From assembly GCA_026387795.1 (NCBI GenBank), contig JAPLLA010000017.1, forward strand, positions 30,642 to 87,403: a DNA stretch of 56,762 nucleotides, read 5' to 3'. This document shows, piece after piece, positions 47,878 through 56,336 of this stretch (positions are counted from its first letter, which is position 1; every line of letters begins with the position of its first letter). Origin of the DNA: Candidatus Saganbacteria bacterium (lineage in GTDB: Bacteria; Margulisbacteria; WOR-1; JAPLLA01). The notes under the pieces were generated by a model. It worked only from the letters and a program-made list of their open reading frames with translations, was not told the origin of the DNA and searched no databases. The position numbers and the translations under genes are program-made.

Positions 47878-49200
47878 TTATAAAAACTCATGCGCAGGCA
47901 AGCCGGGATCCTTGATTACCATTGCCATGATTTTTTCTGCATCCACCTCCGGCATAGCCAAAAGCAACCTCAAAACATTTTCTGACAAAGAAGCCGAAGT
48001 CGTAGTGAAAAGGCTGTCTGTACCCAAAACTACTTTTACCCCTCTCCCCAACCAATAAAATAAAGGCAAGTTACGATATCTGCTCACTTGGACCGCTCCA
48101 TTATCCCACCTCTTTTTTCTGGCTGTAACCGCAGGACAAACCTCCATTGTTATATCGTTTGCAATAATATCTTGTAACATAGCCTGCATTTCAGCATTAA
48201 ATCGGGGAGGAAGTAGTTTATCTTGCAATCCTCTTGGCGCCAACAAAGGATAGGGTGACAATAGATATCCATGCCCTATCCTAAACCTGTGTTCAGGATA
48301 ATCCATTTTCAGCCCAATAATAACATCCAAGAATTTTCGAAAGTATCGATAATGTTTAGCATAATATTTTTCACGGTCGCACGGAAATTTTAGCTCTTCT
48401 AATTTCCCGGCTCGATTACTCGGATCACCAAGATGAACAGTTACTAAAAATCGTTCTGCCCAACCTAATTGCAAAACCCTTCTTAAGGCTTCTCCCCACT
48501 TTTGCGGTGATTGGCCCTTGTCTTTAACAGCATATTCCGGACCACTAATATCAATACCTCCAATTAAACCAGCATGACTAGAGCGATGCAGTTGCCCCAT
48601 CGCTGCAATTACAGCTTCGCGGTTATTGTACCCCACAATTTTATTTTCTTTCCCTCTATTGAAACTGGGGATTAATCTTACTTGTGCCCCCCTCTCTTGA
48701 ACAATTGGGGCAGCTGCAGCATCCGCAAACCATTCAAGAGAAGTGGCAACCGTTGTTTCCAATTCGGATAAAGAATAAGGGCCTTTGCCTAATAATTTTA
48801 TTGGGGACATCGGATTCAATCTTAAGCCAAATCCAACAATTTGATCGCTTTCTAATATTGTGGCAACGGCATTTGCAATGGCTAGCCTTAACAATTTGGG
48901 AGTATCGAGATGGTCGTCTCTCGCCCAATCATGCAGATATTGATTTCGGCTTACGACAGGTTTATTGGGATCTTGTAATCGTGCCTCTAATTTCTTTTTA
49001 ATTTCTTCATCTTCCGTCTTTCCATTAAATTCCCCCGCAAGAAACCGTTCAGATATGGCGCAAGTTAAATGCACATGATGATCAACTTTTGGAATTCCTC
49101 TTAAATGTTGCAACAAAGGGCGGCACTCTTTCTTTGACGGAAAGCGATCCTGCAATAATCTTGGTGATTGTCGCAATTCTGCAAGCCCTGGTAAATACAT
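47878..49200 (-). CDS. Adenosine deaminase-like metal-dependent hydrolase (divergent)
   Basis: PKVDHHVHLTCA; LIGGIDISGPE; VTVHLGD; RIGHGYLL; VVLGTDSLFTT. Confidence 0.75.
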   Translation of the reverse strand: MYLPGLAELRQSPRLLQDRFPSKKECRPLLQHLRGIPKVDHHVHLTCAISERFLAGEFNGKTEDEEIKKKLEARLQDPNKPVVSRNQYLHDWARDDHLDTPKLLRLAIANAVATILESDQIVGFGLRLNPMSPIKLLGKGPYSLSELETTVATSLEWFADAAAAPIVQERGAQVRLIPSFNRGKENKIVGYNNREAVIAAMGQLHRSSHAGLIGGIDISGPEYAVKDKGQSPQKWGEALRRVLQLGWAERFLVTVHLGDPSNRAGKLEELKFPCDREKYYAKHYRYFRKFLDVIIGLKMDYPEHRFRIGHGYLLSPYPLLAPRGLQDKLLPPRFNAEMQAMLQDIIANDITMEVCPAVTARKKRWDNGAVQVSRYRNLPLFYWLGRGVKVVLGTDSLFTTTSASLSENVLRLLLAMPEVDAEKIMAMVIKDPGLPAHEFL

Positions 49201-49224
49201 CGATTATTCTCCTGTCTATTATTA

Positions 49225-49251
49225 TTATCGCCTAATTTTTGCTATAATTTC
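49225..49251 (-). promoter_or_regulatory. sigma28-like promoter GAAA-N15-GGCGATAA
   Basis: Minus strand, upstream of deaminase-like gene. Confidence 0.65.
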
Positions 49252-49258
49252 AACGAGT

Positions 49259-49753
49259 ATGTTAAATAAAATAGTAGAAAAAACCCACAACTGGCAAACC
49301 AGATTCAGCTTTGGATCAACTTCCGCAATCATTACAGGACTTGCTTTAATGGCTGGGCTACATTCGGAACCCAACGCAAAAATAAGCATTATCGGGGGGA
49401 TCTTGGTCATTGCCCTAGCAGACAACATTTCGGATTCTTTTGGCATTCATATCTATCAGGAATCGGAAAAAATCGAAACCAGAGAAGTTTGGACTTCTAC
49501 TATTTTCAATTTTATTGCCAGGCTCATTGTTTCTTTGAGTTTTATAGCTTTGCTATGGCTCTTGCCACTAAACACAGCAATAATTTCCTCACTTATTTGG
49601 GGATTAATGCTTCTGGCCATGATCAGCTACATGGTCGCTAAAAATGAATCAGCTAACCCTTATTTATCCGTCCTAACCCATCTTCTGATCGCGGTCGGAG
49701 TAATCTTTTTAAGCAATCTGGTAGGCGACTTGCTTATCAACCGGTTTGGCTAA
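49259..49753 (+). CDS. Small membrane protein, VIT1/CCC1-like
   Basis: TRFSFGSTSAIITGLALMAGL...ALADNISDSFGIHIYQESE; multiple TM segments. Confidence 0.55.
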   Translation: MLNKIVEKTHNWQTRFSFGSTSAIITGLALMAGLHSEPNAKISIIGGILVIALADNISDSFGIHIYQESEKIETREVWTSTIFNFIARLIVSLSFIALLWLLPLNTAIISSLIWGLMLLAMISYMVAKNESANPYLSVLTHLLIAVGVIFLSNLVGDLLINRFG

Positions 49754-49775
49754 TGAATATCAGCTTTTGATGAAT

Positions 49776-50462
49776 TTATTCCTCAATCTCGAGTTTAAAC
49801 AGAGTATTGTCCAGAAACCTTGGGCTGCGAAATAATACTTTGGGAAGCAGGTCCGGCTTGAATGGATATCCAAGGAAAGGTTCATTATCGCATAGCGGGA
49901 GTTCTGCTCTCCTGCCTTGCTGGTCAGTTACATTGCCCCACAAATATCCTCCTTTTATTGGATAAAATTCCAGCCTCACATTCGCCGGTAAACCTCGACC
50001 AAGCACAGAAACAATTTGGACCATCTGAAAATCAGTTAAAGCCCTGCCGGGTAAATGCCATTCATTTGGGTCGCAATAATCTTCAACCGTGACTTCTGAA
50101 ACCCCGTGCCTTGCCTGGTTTACATCTACTAAGTTTGTATCTTCAGAAACTGCAGCTAATAATTTTTCATCTTCTTTCAAATTCTCGTTTATCGGAGTAA
50201 ACACAATAATAAGTTGCTCTCTTTGAATATTTACTAGCCATACCGGTTGCCCATTTCCCCTCCACGTATTACTCTTTGGGGTTAGATCGAGCGGGTATTT
50301 TACCCCGGAAGCGTCAATCCTATCGCGGATTGCAATTTGCCCAGTACTGGATAAAGCCATTAAGTTCCTATGCAAATTTCCGGGCGCCCCTTTTACCATG
50401 CCAGAGGTGCCAGGTTCTAAATATAAAGTCGAATAAGCGGCTCTTCCATTTACAATATACAT
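49776..50462 (-). CDS. Hypothetical protein (228 aa)
   Basis: ORF with its own sigma28-like promoter. Confidence 0.45.
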   Translation of the reverse strand: MYIVNGRAAYSTLYLEPGTSGMVKGAPGNLHRNLMALSSTGQIAIRDRIDASGVKYPLDLTPKSNTWRGNGQPVWLVNIQREQLIIVFTPINENLKEDEKLLAAVSEDTNLVDVNQARHGVSEVTVEDYCDPNEWHLPGRALTDFQMVQIVSVLGRGLPANVRLEFYPIKGGYLWGNVTDQQGRRAELPLCDNEPFLGYPFKPDLLPKVLFRSPRFLDNTLFKLEIEE

Positions 50463-50479
50463 ACAATATCCTTGGTATG

Positions 50480-50506
50480 TTTTCGTTCATTATTTGTTAT
50501 AATTTC
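50480..50506 (-). promoter_or_regulatory. sigma28-like promoter GAAA-N15-AACGAAAA
   Basis: Minus strand, upstream of 50462 ORF. Confidence 0.45.
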
Positions 50507-50546
50507 AATAATTATGATGGTTTTTTCTATTGAAACATCGTGCGAG
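50498..50546 (+). pseudogene. tsaD 5' remnant: TATAAT element plus MMVFSIETSCE
   Basis: Aligns with MLILSIETSCD (53778) and [11 protein letters not shown] (56337); upstream TATAATTTCAATAATTAT shared with 53758 region. Confidence 0.6.
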
Positions 50547-50577
50547 CAACACTTACCTGCCTGCCGACAGGCAGGTC

Positions 50578-50632
50578 CGCCGAAGTCCCGGTAAAACCGG
50601 GACGAAGGCGGAAACACATCGGCAGATTTTTG
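50578..50632. repeat. 55-bp direct repeat, copy 1
   Basis: CGCCGAAGTCCCGGTAAAACCGGGACGAAGGCGGAAACACATCGGCAGATTTTTG; near-identical copy 51440-51494. Confidence 0.85.
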
Positions 50633-50634
50633 AC

Positions 50635-51339
50635 CTACTTCTTTACCAAGATGCTGAAACTGTCCGAAGTTGCTGGCCCACCATCAACAACAGGGAAACT
50701 AACCTCCCTAAGCATCTGAGTTGTATATCCCCTTTTGCTAAGCTCGGTATTAACTCCAGGAACACAACCCATAGTAGGATCCCCCCAAAAATATGACAAA
50801 TAAAACAGTTCACCAAAGCAAGAAATACGCGATACTCCTAAGGACAGCAATACCTGCCCGAAATGGTCCCATTTCTTTTGCTTAAATGATTCCTTTTCTG
50901 GAGAAGAATCTGACCACTCGCTTAGCCCGGAAGGGTTAGGCAAATTAAATATTGAATCATGAGGCGTTGGCCCTTTATATTCTGTATCAATTAACACTAT
51001 TTTTTGTTGAAGAGTAAGATTGCCAAGCCATTTCTCGACCTCAATGCGGTAACCAGATTGAACAAATACAAACAGCGGAATATGGGGACGGCTCATCAAA
51101 TATCGGATCATTTTTTCTTGATATGATTGATAATGCGTATCGCAAAGACGCGCTCCACCAAGGATTTCATCTCCGACTTTTTTTGCTCCTCCATAAGCTA
51201 CTGTAAAAAGGGGGTGAACCAAAACATCTATTTCTCCCCCACTTTTTCGGATTGCAGTTTTAAGCTTACCATGTAAAGCTCTATTGAATAGTTCATTATT
51301 GGGAACAAAGGTTCTAAACTCTAATTTAACTATATCCAT
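50635..51339 (-). CDS. Hypothetical protein (234 aa)
   Basis: ORF bounded by the direct repeats, with its own sigma28-like promoter. Confidence 0.5.
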   Translation of the reverse strand: MDIVKLEFRTFVPNNELFNRALHGKLKTAIRKSGGEIDVLVHPLFTVAYGGAKKVGDEILGGARLCDTHYQSYQEKMIRYLMSRPHIPLFVFVQSGYRIEVEKWLGNLTLQQKIVLIDTEYKGPTPHDSIFNLPNPSGLSEWSDSSPEKESFKQKKWDHFGQVLLSLGVSRISCFGELFYLSYFWGDPTMGCVPGVNTELSKRGYTTQMLREVSFPVVDGGPATSDSFSILVKK

Positions 51340-51392
51340 TCTAATCCTCCGGCAATATCAAATACTACTTAAATCCAATCCCCTATATTCCT

Positions 51393-51419
51393 TTATCGTT
51401 AACTTTCAACCGATATTTC
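51393..51419 (-). promoter_or_regulatory. sigma28-like promoter GAAA-N15-AACGATAA
   Basis: Minus strand, upstream of 51339 ORF. Confidence 0.65.
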
Positions 51420-51439
51420 ACCATAAAGACATGCATATT

Positions 51440-51494
51440 CGCCGAAGTCCCGGTAAAACCGGGACGAAGGCGGAAACACATCAGAAGATTTTTG
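51440..51494. repeat. 55-bp direct repeat, copy 2
   Basis: CGCCGAAGTCCCGGTAAAACCGGGACGAAGGCGGAAACACATCAGAAGATTTTTG. Confidence 0.85.
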
Positions 51495-51548
51495 GCTTAA
51501 TAGTGTTATAATCTGCGTAGCTTTTTTAAATAAAGGAGGTGAAATAAT

Positions 51549-51980
51549 TTGAAAAAACTAACTCTATTCTTAATAGGAATGGCATTGATGATAACCGCAT
51601 CCAGCGCCAGCGCACTGCAGCTGTCAGTTGGTACCTGGGGAGATTGGGCAACAGTTGGTTTCCATTTTAATGATAAGGTTTCCGGCTATCTTGGCTACAG
51701 CTATAATGGCAATACCAAAGTTAATTGGATGCTGGCAAAAGTTGATGTTAACCTGGCTAAGATAAAAGATGTACAGACCAAAGCTGGTATAGCTTATTAT
51801 ACAACGTCTCCTAATAATGGAAGCTCACTCGGTCTTACTTTAGGAGCATCTGTTATGGTATTGCCAAATGCTTCCATTGGAGGAGACATCATGCTCGCAG
51901 ACTTTAATACAAGCGCAGGCGGAGCAAACACAACCGACATCCTTCCAACCGCCTTAATGTCCTTTAATTTGTACTTATAA
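51549..51980 (+). CDS. Small outer-membrane beta-barrel protein (TTG start)
   Basis: AAAGGAGGTG ribosome site; signal peptide; C-terminal aromatic-rich SFNLYL*. Confidence 0.6.
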   Translation: MKKLTLFLIGMALMITASSASALQLSVGTWGDWATVGFHFNDKVSGYLGYSYNGNTKVNWMLAKVDVNLAKIKDVQTKAGIAYYTTSPNNGSSLGLTLGASVMVLPNASIGGDIMLADFNTSAGGANTTDILPTALMSFNLYL

Positions 51981-52042
51981 GGTGTTTGGCCATGGGAGCT
52001 TTTTTCCTTCAATGCAATAATATCGTAGGGAGGCAAAAAAAT

Positions 52043-53140
52043 ATGTCTTATTCTAAAAAAGCGGTAAAGTTTTTCCTTTTGGCGATTTTATTGTCCGGAT
52101 TTGTCCTGTTCCTTAGCCGCAACACCGTTTTGGCTTGTAGCCGCGTTTTGTCTGCAAACAACGGACAAGCAGTTTTATGCGGACGGAACATGGATTGGCC
52201 TGAAAATATGGCCACTTCTTTGTGGATTTTTCCCCGTGATATAAAACGCAGCGGCTTAGTCAAAAATAATTCTCTTACCTGGGCCTCAAAATACGGCAGC
52301 TTAGTAAATGTATCCAGCGCAAAAGATTTAGGGTTGGTCAGCGACGGCATGAATGAAAAAGGTTTGGCCGCCAATTTACTTTGGCTGGATGAAAGTGATT
52401 ACGGAATACGTGACACTCGCCTTCCGGGACTATCGGTCAGTTTATGGGCGCAGTATTATCTTGATAGCTTTGCCACGGTCGCCGAAGCGGTGCAGGCCTT
52501 CAAAAAATCGCCTTATCAGATCATTACTTTATCTGTTCCTCAAGGAAAGATCTCTAAAATTGCCGCGCTTCACCTCTCGTTGGCGGATAAAACCGGGGAT
52601 TCGGCAATTATTGAGTTCATTGGCGGCAAAGCGGTAATTCATCACGACCGGAATTATGCCGTTATGACCAACTCGCCTGCTTATGAAAAGCAGTTAGGGA
52701 ACCTCAAACAGTATGATGGCTTTGGCGGAAGCAAACCCCTGCCTGGAACGACCAAGCCGCAAGACAGATTTGTTCGCGCGGCTTACTATTTAAAATATTT
52801 GCCGAAACCTCACGATTTACGAGAAGCACTGGCCGGAGTTTTTAGCATCATGCGCAATATTTCCCAACCTTTTCATATTGCCTTTGATCCCAAGCACCCC
52901 TCCTCTTCTGCGACCATTTGGCGGGTAGTTGCCGACCTTACCAATGGGACCTATTACTTCGAATCAACCGTAAACCCTAACATTGTTTGGGCCGACCTGA
53001 ACAAGTTTGATCTAAAATCTGGTTCGTCTGCCATGAGGATCGACTTAAGCGCCAATTCCGAACTGGTTGGGAATATCACCAAACAGTTTGTTAAAGCTAA
53101 ACCGTTTGAATTTATATCAAATGAAACAACATTAAGATAG
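52043..53140 (+). CDS. Exported choloylglycine hydrolase/penicillin acylase-type Ntn amidohydrolase
   Basis: Signal peptide then predicted nucleophile Cys (ACSRVLSANNGQAVLCGRNMDWPE); GLVSDGMNEKGLAANLLWL; NRNYAVMTNSP-like motif. Confidence 0.85.
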   Translation: MSYSKKAVKFFLLAILLSGFVLFLSRNTVLACSRVLSANNGQAVLCGRNMDWPENMATSLWIFPRDIKRSGLVKNNSLTWASKYGSLVNVSSAKDLGLVSDGMNEKGLAANLLWLDESDYGIRDTRLPGLSVSLWAQYYLDSFATVAEAVQAFKKSPYQIITLSVPQGKISKIAALHLSLADKTGDSAIIEFIGGKAVIHHDRNYAVMTNSPAYEKQLGNLKQYDGFGGSKPLPGTTKPQDRFVRAAYYLKYLPKPHDLREALAGVFSIMRNISQPFHIAFDPKHPSSSATIWRVVADLTNGTYYFESTVNPNIVWADLNKFDLKSGSSAMRIDLSANSELVGNITKQFVKAKPFEFISNETTLR

Positions 53141-53224
53141 CTTTGGGCCATGGGGGCTTTTTTTATTCTACAATTGTAGTACAATAGCCACAGGCCTAAT
53201 TAAAAAAGAGGAGGACAAATTATC

Positions 53225-53716
53225 ATGATAAAGAAAGCGTTGGCAGTTTTGTTCCTGGTTACTTTGCTTGCAGGCATGGTGGAAGCTCAAGATTTAGCAG
53301 GTAAGGTAGGGATTGGGTTGAGGGCGGATACTTTTTCGATCCGCAAATTCGTTAGTAATAATTTGGGACTGGATGTTTTTGCTGGCTATGTAGGCTCCAC
53401 CCGGACTGGTCAGACGGATGCCAATATGCTTGGTTATGGTTTGGGCGGTTTTTATGCCAATGAGATTTATAAAGACGTTTTGCTGGAAGCTGGCGCGGTA
53501 CTCCATGGCTGGCAGGGAATAGATGGTACTACCGGGAATTCTTATACCGGCGCAGCAATAATTCCTTTTATCGGCGCGGAATGCTTTATCAATAGCCACT
53601 TTTCTTTAGACGGCCAGGTAGAACTGGGCGCTTATGGCTGTACTATGATGGGTAATACCCGGTCAACAAGCTTGAACGTCTTGACCGGCAGCTTGGGCGC
53701 GCATATTTATTTCTAA
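53225..53716 (+). CDS. Small outer-membrane beta-barrel protein
   Basis: Signal peptide, OmpW/OmpX-like strands, C-terminal LGAHIYF*. Confidence 0.6.
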   Translation: MIKKALAVLFLVTLLAGMVEAQDLAGKVGIGLRADTFSIRKFVSNNLGLDVFAGYVGSTRTGQTDANMLGYGLGGFYANEIYKDVLLEAGAVLHGWQGIDGTTGNSYTGAAIIPFIGAECFINSHFSLDGQVELGAYGCTMMGNTRSTSLNVLTGSLGAHIYF

Positions 53717-53777
53717 GGAAGGGATCCACAGTTCCTCTTGTGTTCCGCTTGCCGCTTAGTATAATTTTAATAATTAT

Positions 53778-53905
53778 ATGCTAATTCTTTCTATCGAAAC
53801 TTCTTGTGACGATTCATCGGTTGCCGTCATTTACGATGGACAAATAAATCTTTCTGATGTAGTCACTTTTTAAACTAAATTTCAAAAGAAGAATGGCAAG
53901 ATTTA
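53778..53905 (+). pseudogene. tsaD 5' remnant with in-frame stop
   Basis: [39 protein letters not shown] aligns through the stop with intact ...[16 protein letters not shown]. Confidence 0.75.
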
Positions 53906-53933
53906 TGCAATAGTATATCGTTTAGAAGCCCCT

Positions 53934-56219
53934 TTAGTGGACCGTCTCTGCAATTGACGCATAAAGCATTGATCCTGCATTCGCTCCAGCGAGGGAAATT
54001 TCTGTTTCCGGACCTGCGTCTGGGATATAAAAAACCTTTGCACCTACTGCTCCCCAAAAAGAGAGCAGCTCCTGCTTGGGCAACAGGCTTTGCATAGCCA
54101 TTTCTGTAACCGTAGAATCATAATTTTTCCAGCGATAATAACGAACCAGACCATGCATAAATAATGGAAAGGTTTCGTAGTCTTCTTTACCTAATTGTTG
54201 TTTTCGGGTTAGGCCGAGTGCTTCCTTAAATTGAGCTTTTATTGCACCGGGCAAGCTAAATATGCCAATAGCATCAAGGTGGGAAAACCCTTCAATAAAA
54301 GCATCGGTCATAATAGTATCTGCTTCAAGTCCATACTCCAGATGTATCAGTTCCTGCAGGGAACCATTAAAAGGGGTTTCCATGTCTTTTTGGGCTACTA
54401 TTGCCAGACCCAGCGTCCCGTAAAAGTGATAATATTGCCCCATTTTTTCCTTGGGGTCGCTAGTGCTCATGCCTAAGTTGGGCAAATTATTGTCAAGAAT
54501 ATCCTTAACATTAAACCGTTCTCCATTAACCTCAACATAAAAAACGTTATAACGGAGGGTTTTGCTTATATCCTGCATAATCATGATCGCCTGAAAAACA
54601 TCCCCATGGAATAAATTCAGAGAAAAGGCGAATAATTCCCCCAAATACTCCGCGGCACTAGAATATTCACCTTTTGAATAAGGATGTTCTTGTACCCATA
54701 GAATGAGGTCTTTTGACTCTTTGATCAACAAATCTTCTTTCACATTATTTTCCAAGAAGAAGGTCCCATTAGTAGGAGGAACCGGATCCAGTGATAAAAG
54801 AATAAACGTTTTCCTTAAGGAGGGAAAACGAAGTAGCACTCCCTCCTCTTCAGCATAGATCCTGATTTTTTCTCCAAATGTTTTATTTGTTTCTTCTGAA
54901 GAGATAAAAACATCCAGAGAGGCTTTTGCCTCAACCTTGCTACCGTCAGTCATTAAGGCCAGGGTTTCTCTTTCTATAACGGAGCGGGCCGAAAGCTCCT
55001 CTGAACCAAGCAGTCTGGCAAAAGCCCCGTTCATATTGTCCCTTCTTGTTCTAAAACGGATGGTTGTTTCGTTGATCGTCACGGTTTTGGGATCCTGCCA
55101 ATAATAATTCCCATAGTTATCAATTCCTCTTTGGCCAAAATCCAAAGCAATGTATTCGCGAGACATATAATTATCTACATATTGCCAGGCAGAACCAGTA
55201 TAGGCTTCTTCATCCAAAGTCTGTCCTTTGCTTTTACTGCTAACAGAAGAATAGATAGAATCCTTGGACAGTTTTTCTACCTCCCCTGCCAAAAACGCAA
55301 GTAGCTCCTTGTCTTCAACTGTTCTCCCCATACAAAAACCGGTCCCCCAATCATTAGAATATGAAAGAACACCTACCGGGATAACTTCCAGGTACAATTC
55401 ACCATCTCTAAAAGAACGAAATTGGGCAATATCAACCAAATTTGTTATTCCTGTTTCTTCCAGAAAAGCCCTTTTATCAAGAAACAAGCTTTCATCTGTT
55501 ATTTCGGCCCTTGCTGTTCCGTCTTTAGGACGCAAAAATAAATGGCCGAGGTTTTTTCTAATATCATATTGCATGTCTTCTAATAGCGCTTCCCATCTTG
55601 CCTCGCCATAGTTACCGATAACATACTGTCTTACCCCTTCGAATTCCAAAGGAGAATTAAGCGTTTCAAACAAGGCCCCCATTTGCCAGCCTGTATTGGC
55701 GTTTGCTTCAAAAGCCAGATCAATTGCTTGGGCTACATCTTCCGCAGGAAAAATTATCTCTTCAGCTTCGATGGAATATATCCTCTGAAGGCTTCCTGCC
55801 ACAAAGGTAGTTAACACACTTCTAACGTATACATCTTCTGAAAAAACCAGCCTTTGCCAAGCCTCATCACCAAAAGAACATTCTATAAAATCTTTTAGCC
55901 TTCTTAGGTCTTCTCTGGTTTTCACTTGATTAAATAGTTGTTCGAAAGCCTTTGTTTCAGCCCTAAAAAAACTTAGAATGTCCAAACAAATTCCCGGCTC
56001 AACGGAAAGAAACACGTTCGGGATCTGCAAGCCAATATCTGAACAGGCTATTGTTTGTGGCTGCCAATTTAGCTGATAAGGTTGGGTTTCGCAAAACAAG
56101 CTCGTTCCATAAGACAGAGAAAAGGTGTTTTCCTCGCAATTATCTTCTGCCCTTCCAGGATTAAAATCACCATTATTGGGAGCAAACATATAATGAAGGC
56201 CTAAAGCTCCTACAATCAC
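53934..56219 (-). CDS. Large orphan protein (761 aa)
   Basis: Long ORF, AAGGAGC ribosome site, no family recognised. Confidence 0.5.
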   Translation of the reverse strand: MIVGALGLHYMFAPNNGDFNPGRAEDNCEENTFSLSYGTSLFCETQPYQLNWQPQTIACSDIGLQIPNVFLSVEPGICLDILSFFRAETKAFEQLFNQVKTREDLRRLKDFIECSFGDEAWQRLVFSEDVYVRSVLTTFVAGSLQRIYSIEAEEIIFPAEDVAQAIDLAFEANANTGWQMGALFETLNSPLEFEGVRQYVIGNYGEARWEALLEDMQYDIRKNLGHLFLRPKDGTARAEITDESLFLDKRAFLEETGITNLVDIAQFRSFRDGELYLEVIPVGVLSYSNDWGTGFCMGRTVEDKELLAFLAGEVEKLSKDSIYSSVSSKSKGQTLDEEAYTGSAWQYVDNYMSREYIALDFGQRGIDNYGNYYWQDPKTVTINETTIRFRTRRDNMNGAFARLLGSEELSARSVIERETLALMTDGSKVEAKASLDVFISSEETNKTFGEKIRIYAEEEGVLLRFPSLRKTFILLSLDPVPPTNGTFFLENNVKEDLLIKESKDLILWVQEHPYSKGEYSSAAEYLGELFAFSLNLFHGDVFQAIMIMQDISKTLRYNVFYVEVNGERFNVKDILDNNLPNLGMSTSDPKEKMGQYYHFYGTLGLAIVAQKDMETPFNGSLQELIHLEYGLEADTIMTDAFIEGFSHLDAIGIFSLPGAIKAQFKEALGLTRKQQLGKEDYETFPLFMHGLVRYYRWKNYDSTVTEMAMQSLLPKQELLSFWGAVGAKVFYIPDAGPETEISLAGANAGSMLYASIAETVH

Positions 56220-56261
56220 AATAAACCTAGCTCCTTTTACGGGGGGAGTCTCCCTATATAT

Positions 56262-56288
56262 ATATCGACAAAAAACAACCTGAGTTGC
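56262..56288 (-). promoter_or_regulatory. sigma28-like promoter GCAA-N15-GTCGATAT (weak match)
   Basis: Minus strand, upstream of 56219 ORF. Confidence 0.45.
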
Positions 56289-56336
56289 AGCTCCCGGGGT
56301 TTTTAATTATCTCTTCCCCCGTGTTAGAATACCAGC

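Noticed and set aside
50530-50796. Plus-strand ORF MKHRASNTYLPADRQVRRSPGKTGTKAETH...
   Set aside because: Runs through the repeat and antisense to the 50635-51339 gene; the protein-like GKTGTKAETH string is just translated repeat, also seen at 51284-51511.
53164-53180. TACAATTGTA resembling the nitrogen operator
   Set aside because: Only 10 bp between outer arms rather than 12 and not near a sigma54 element; probably part of an ordinary promoter.
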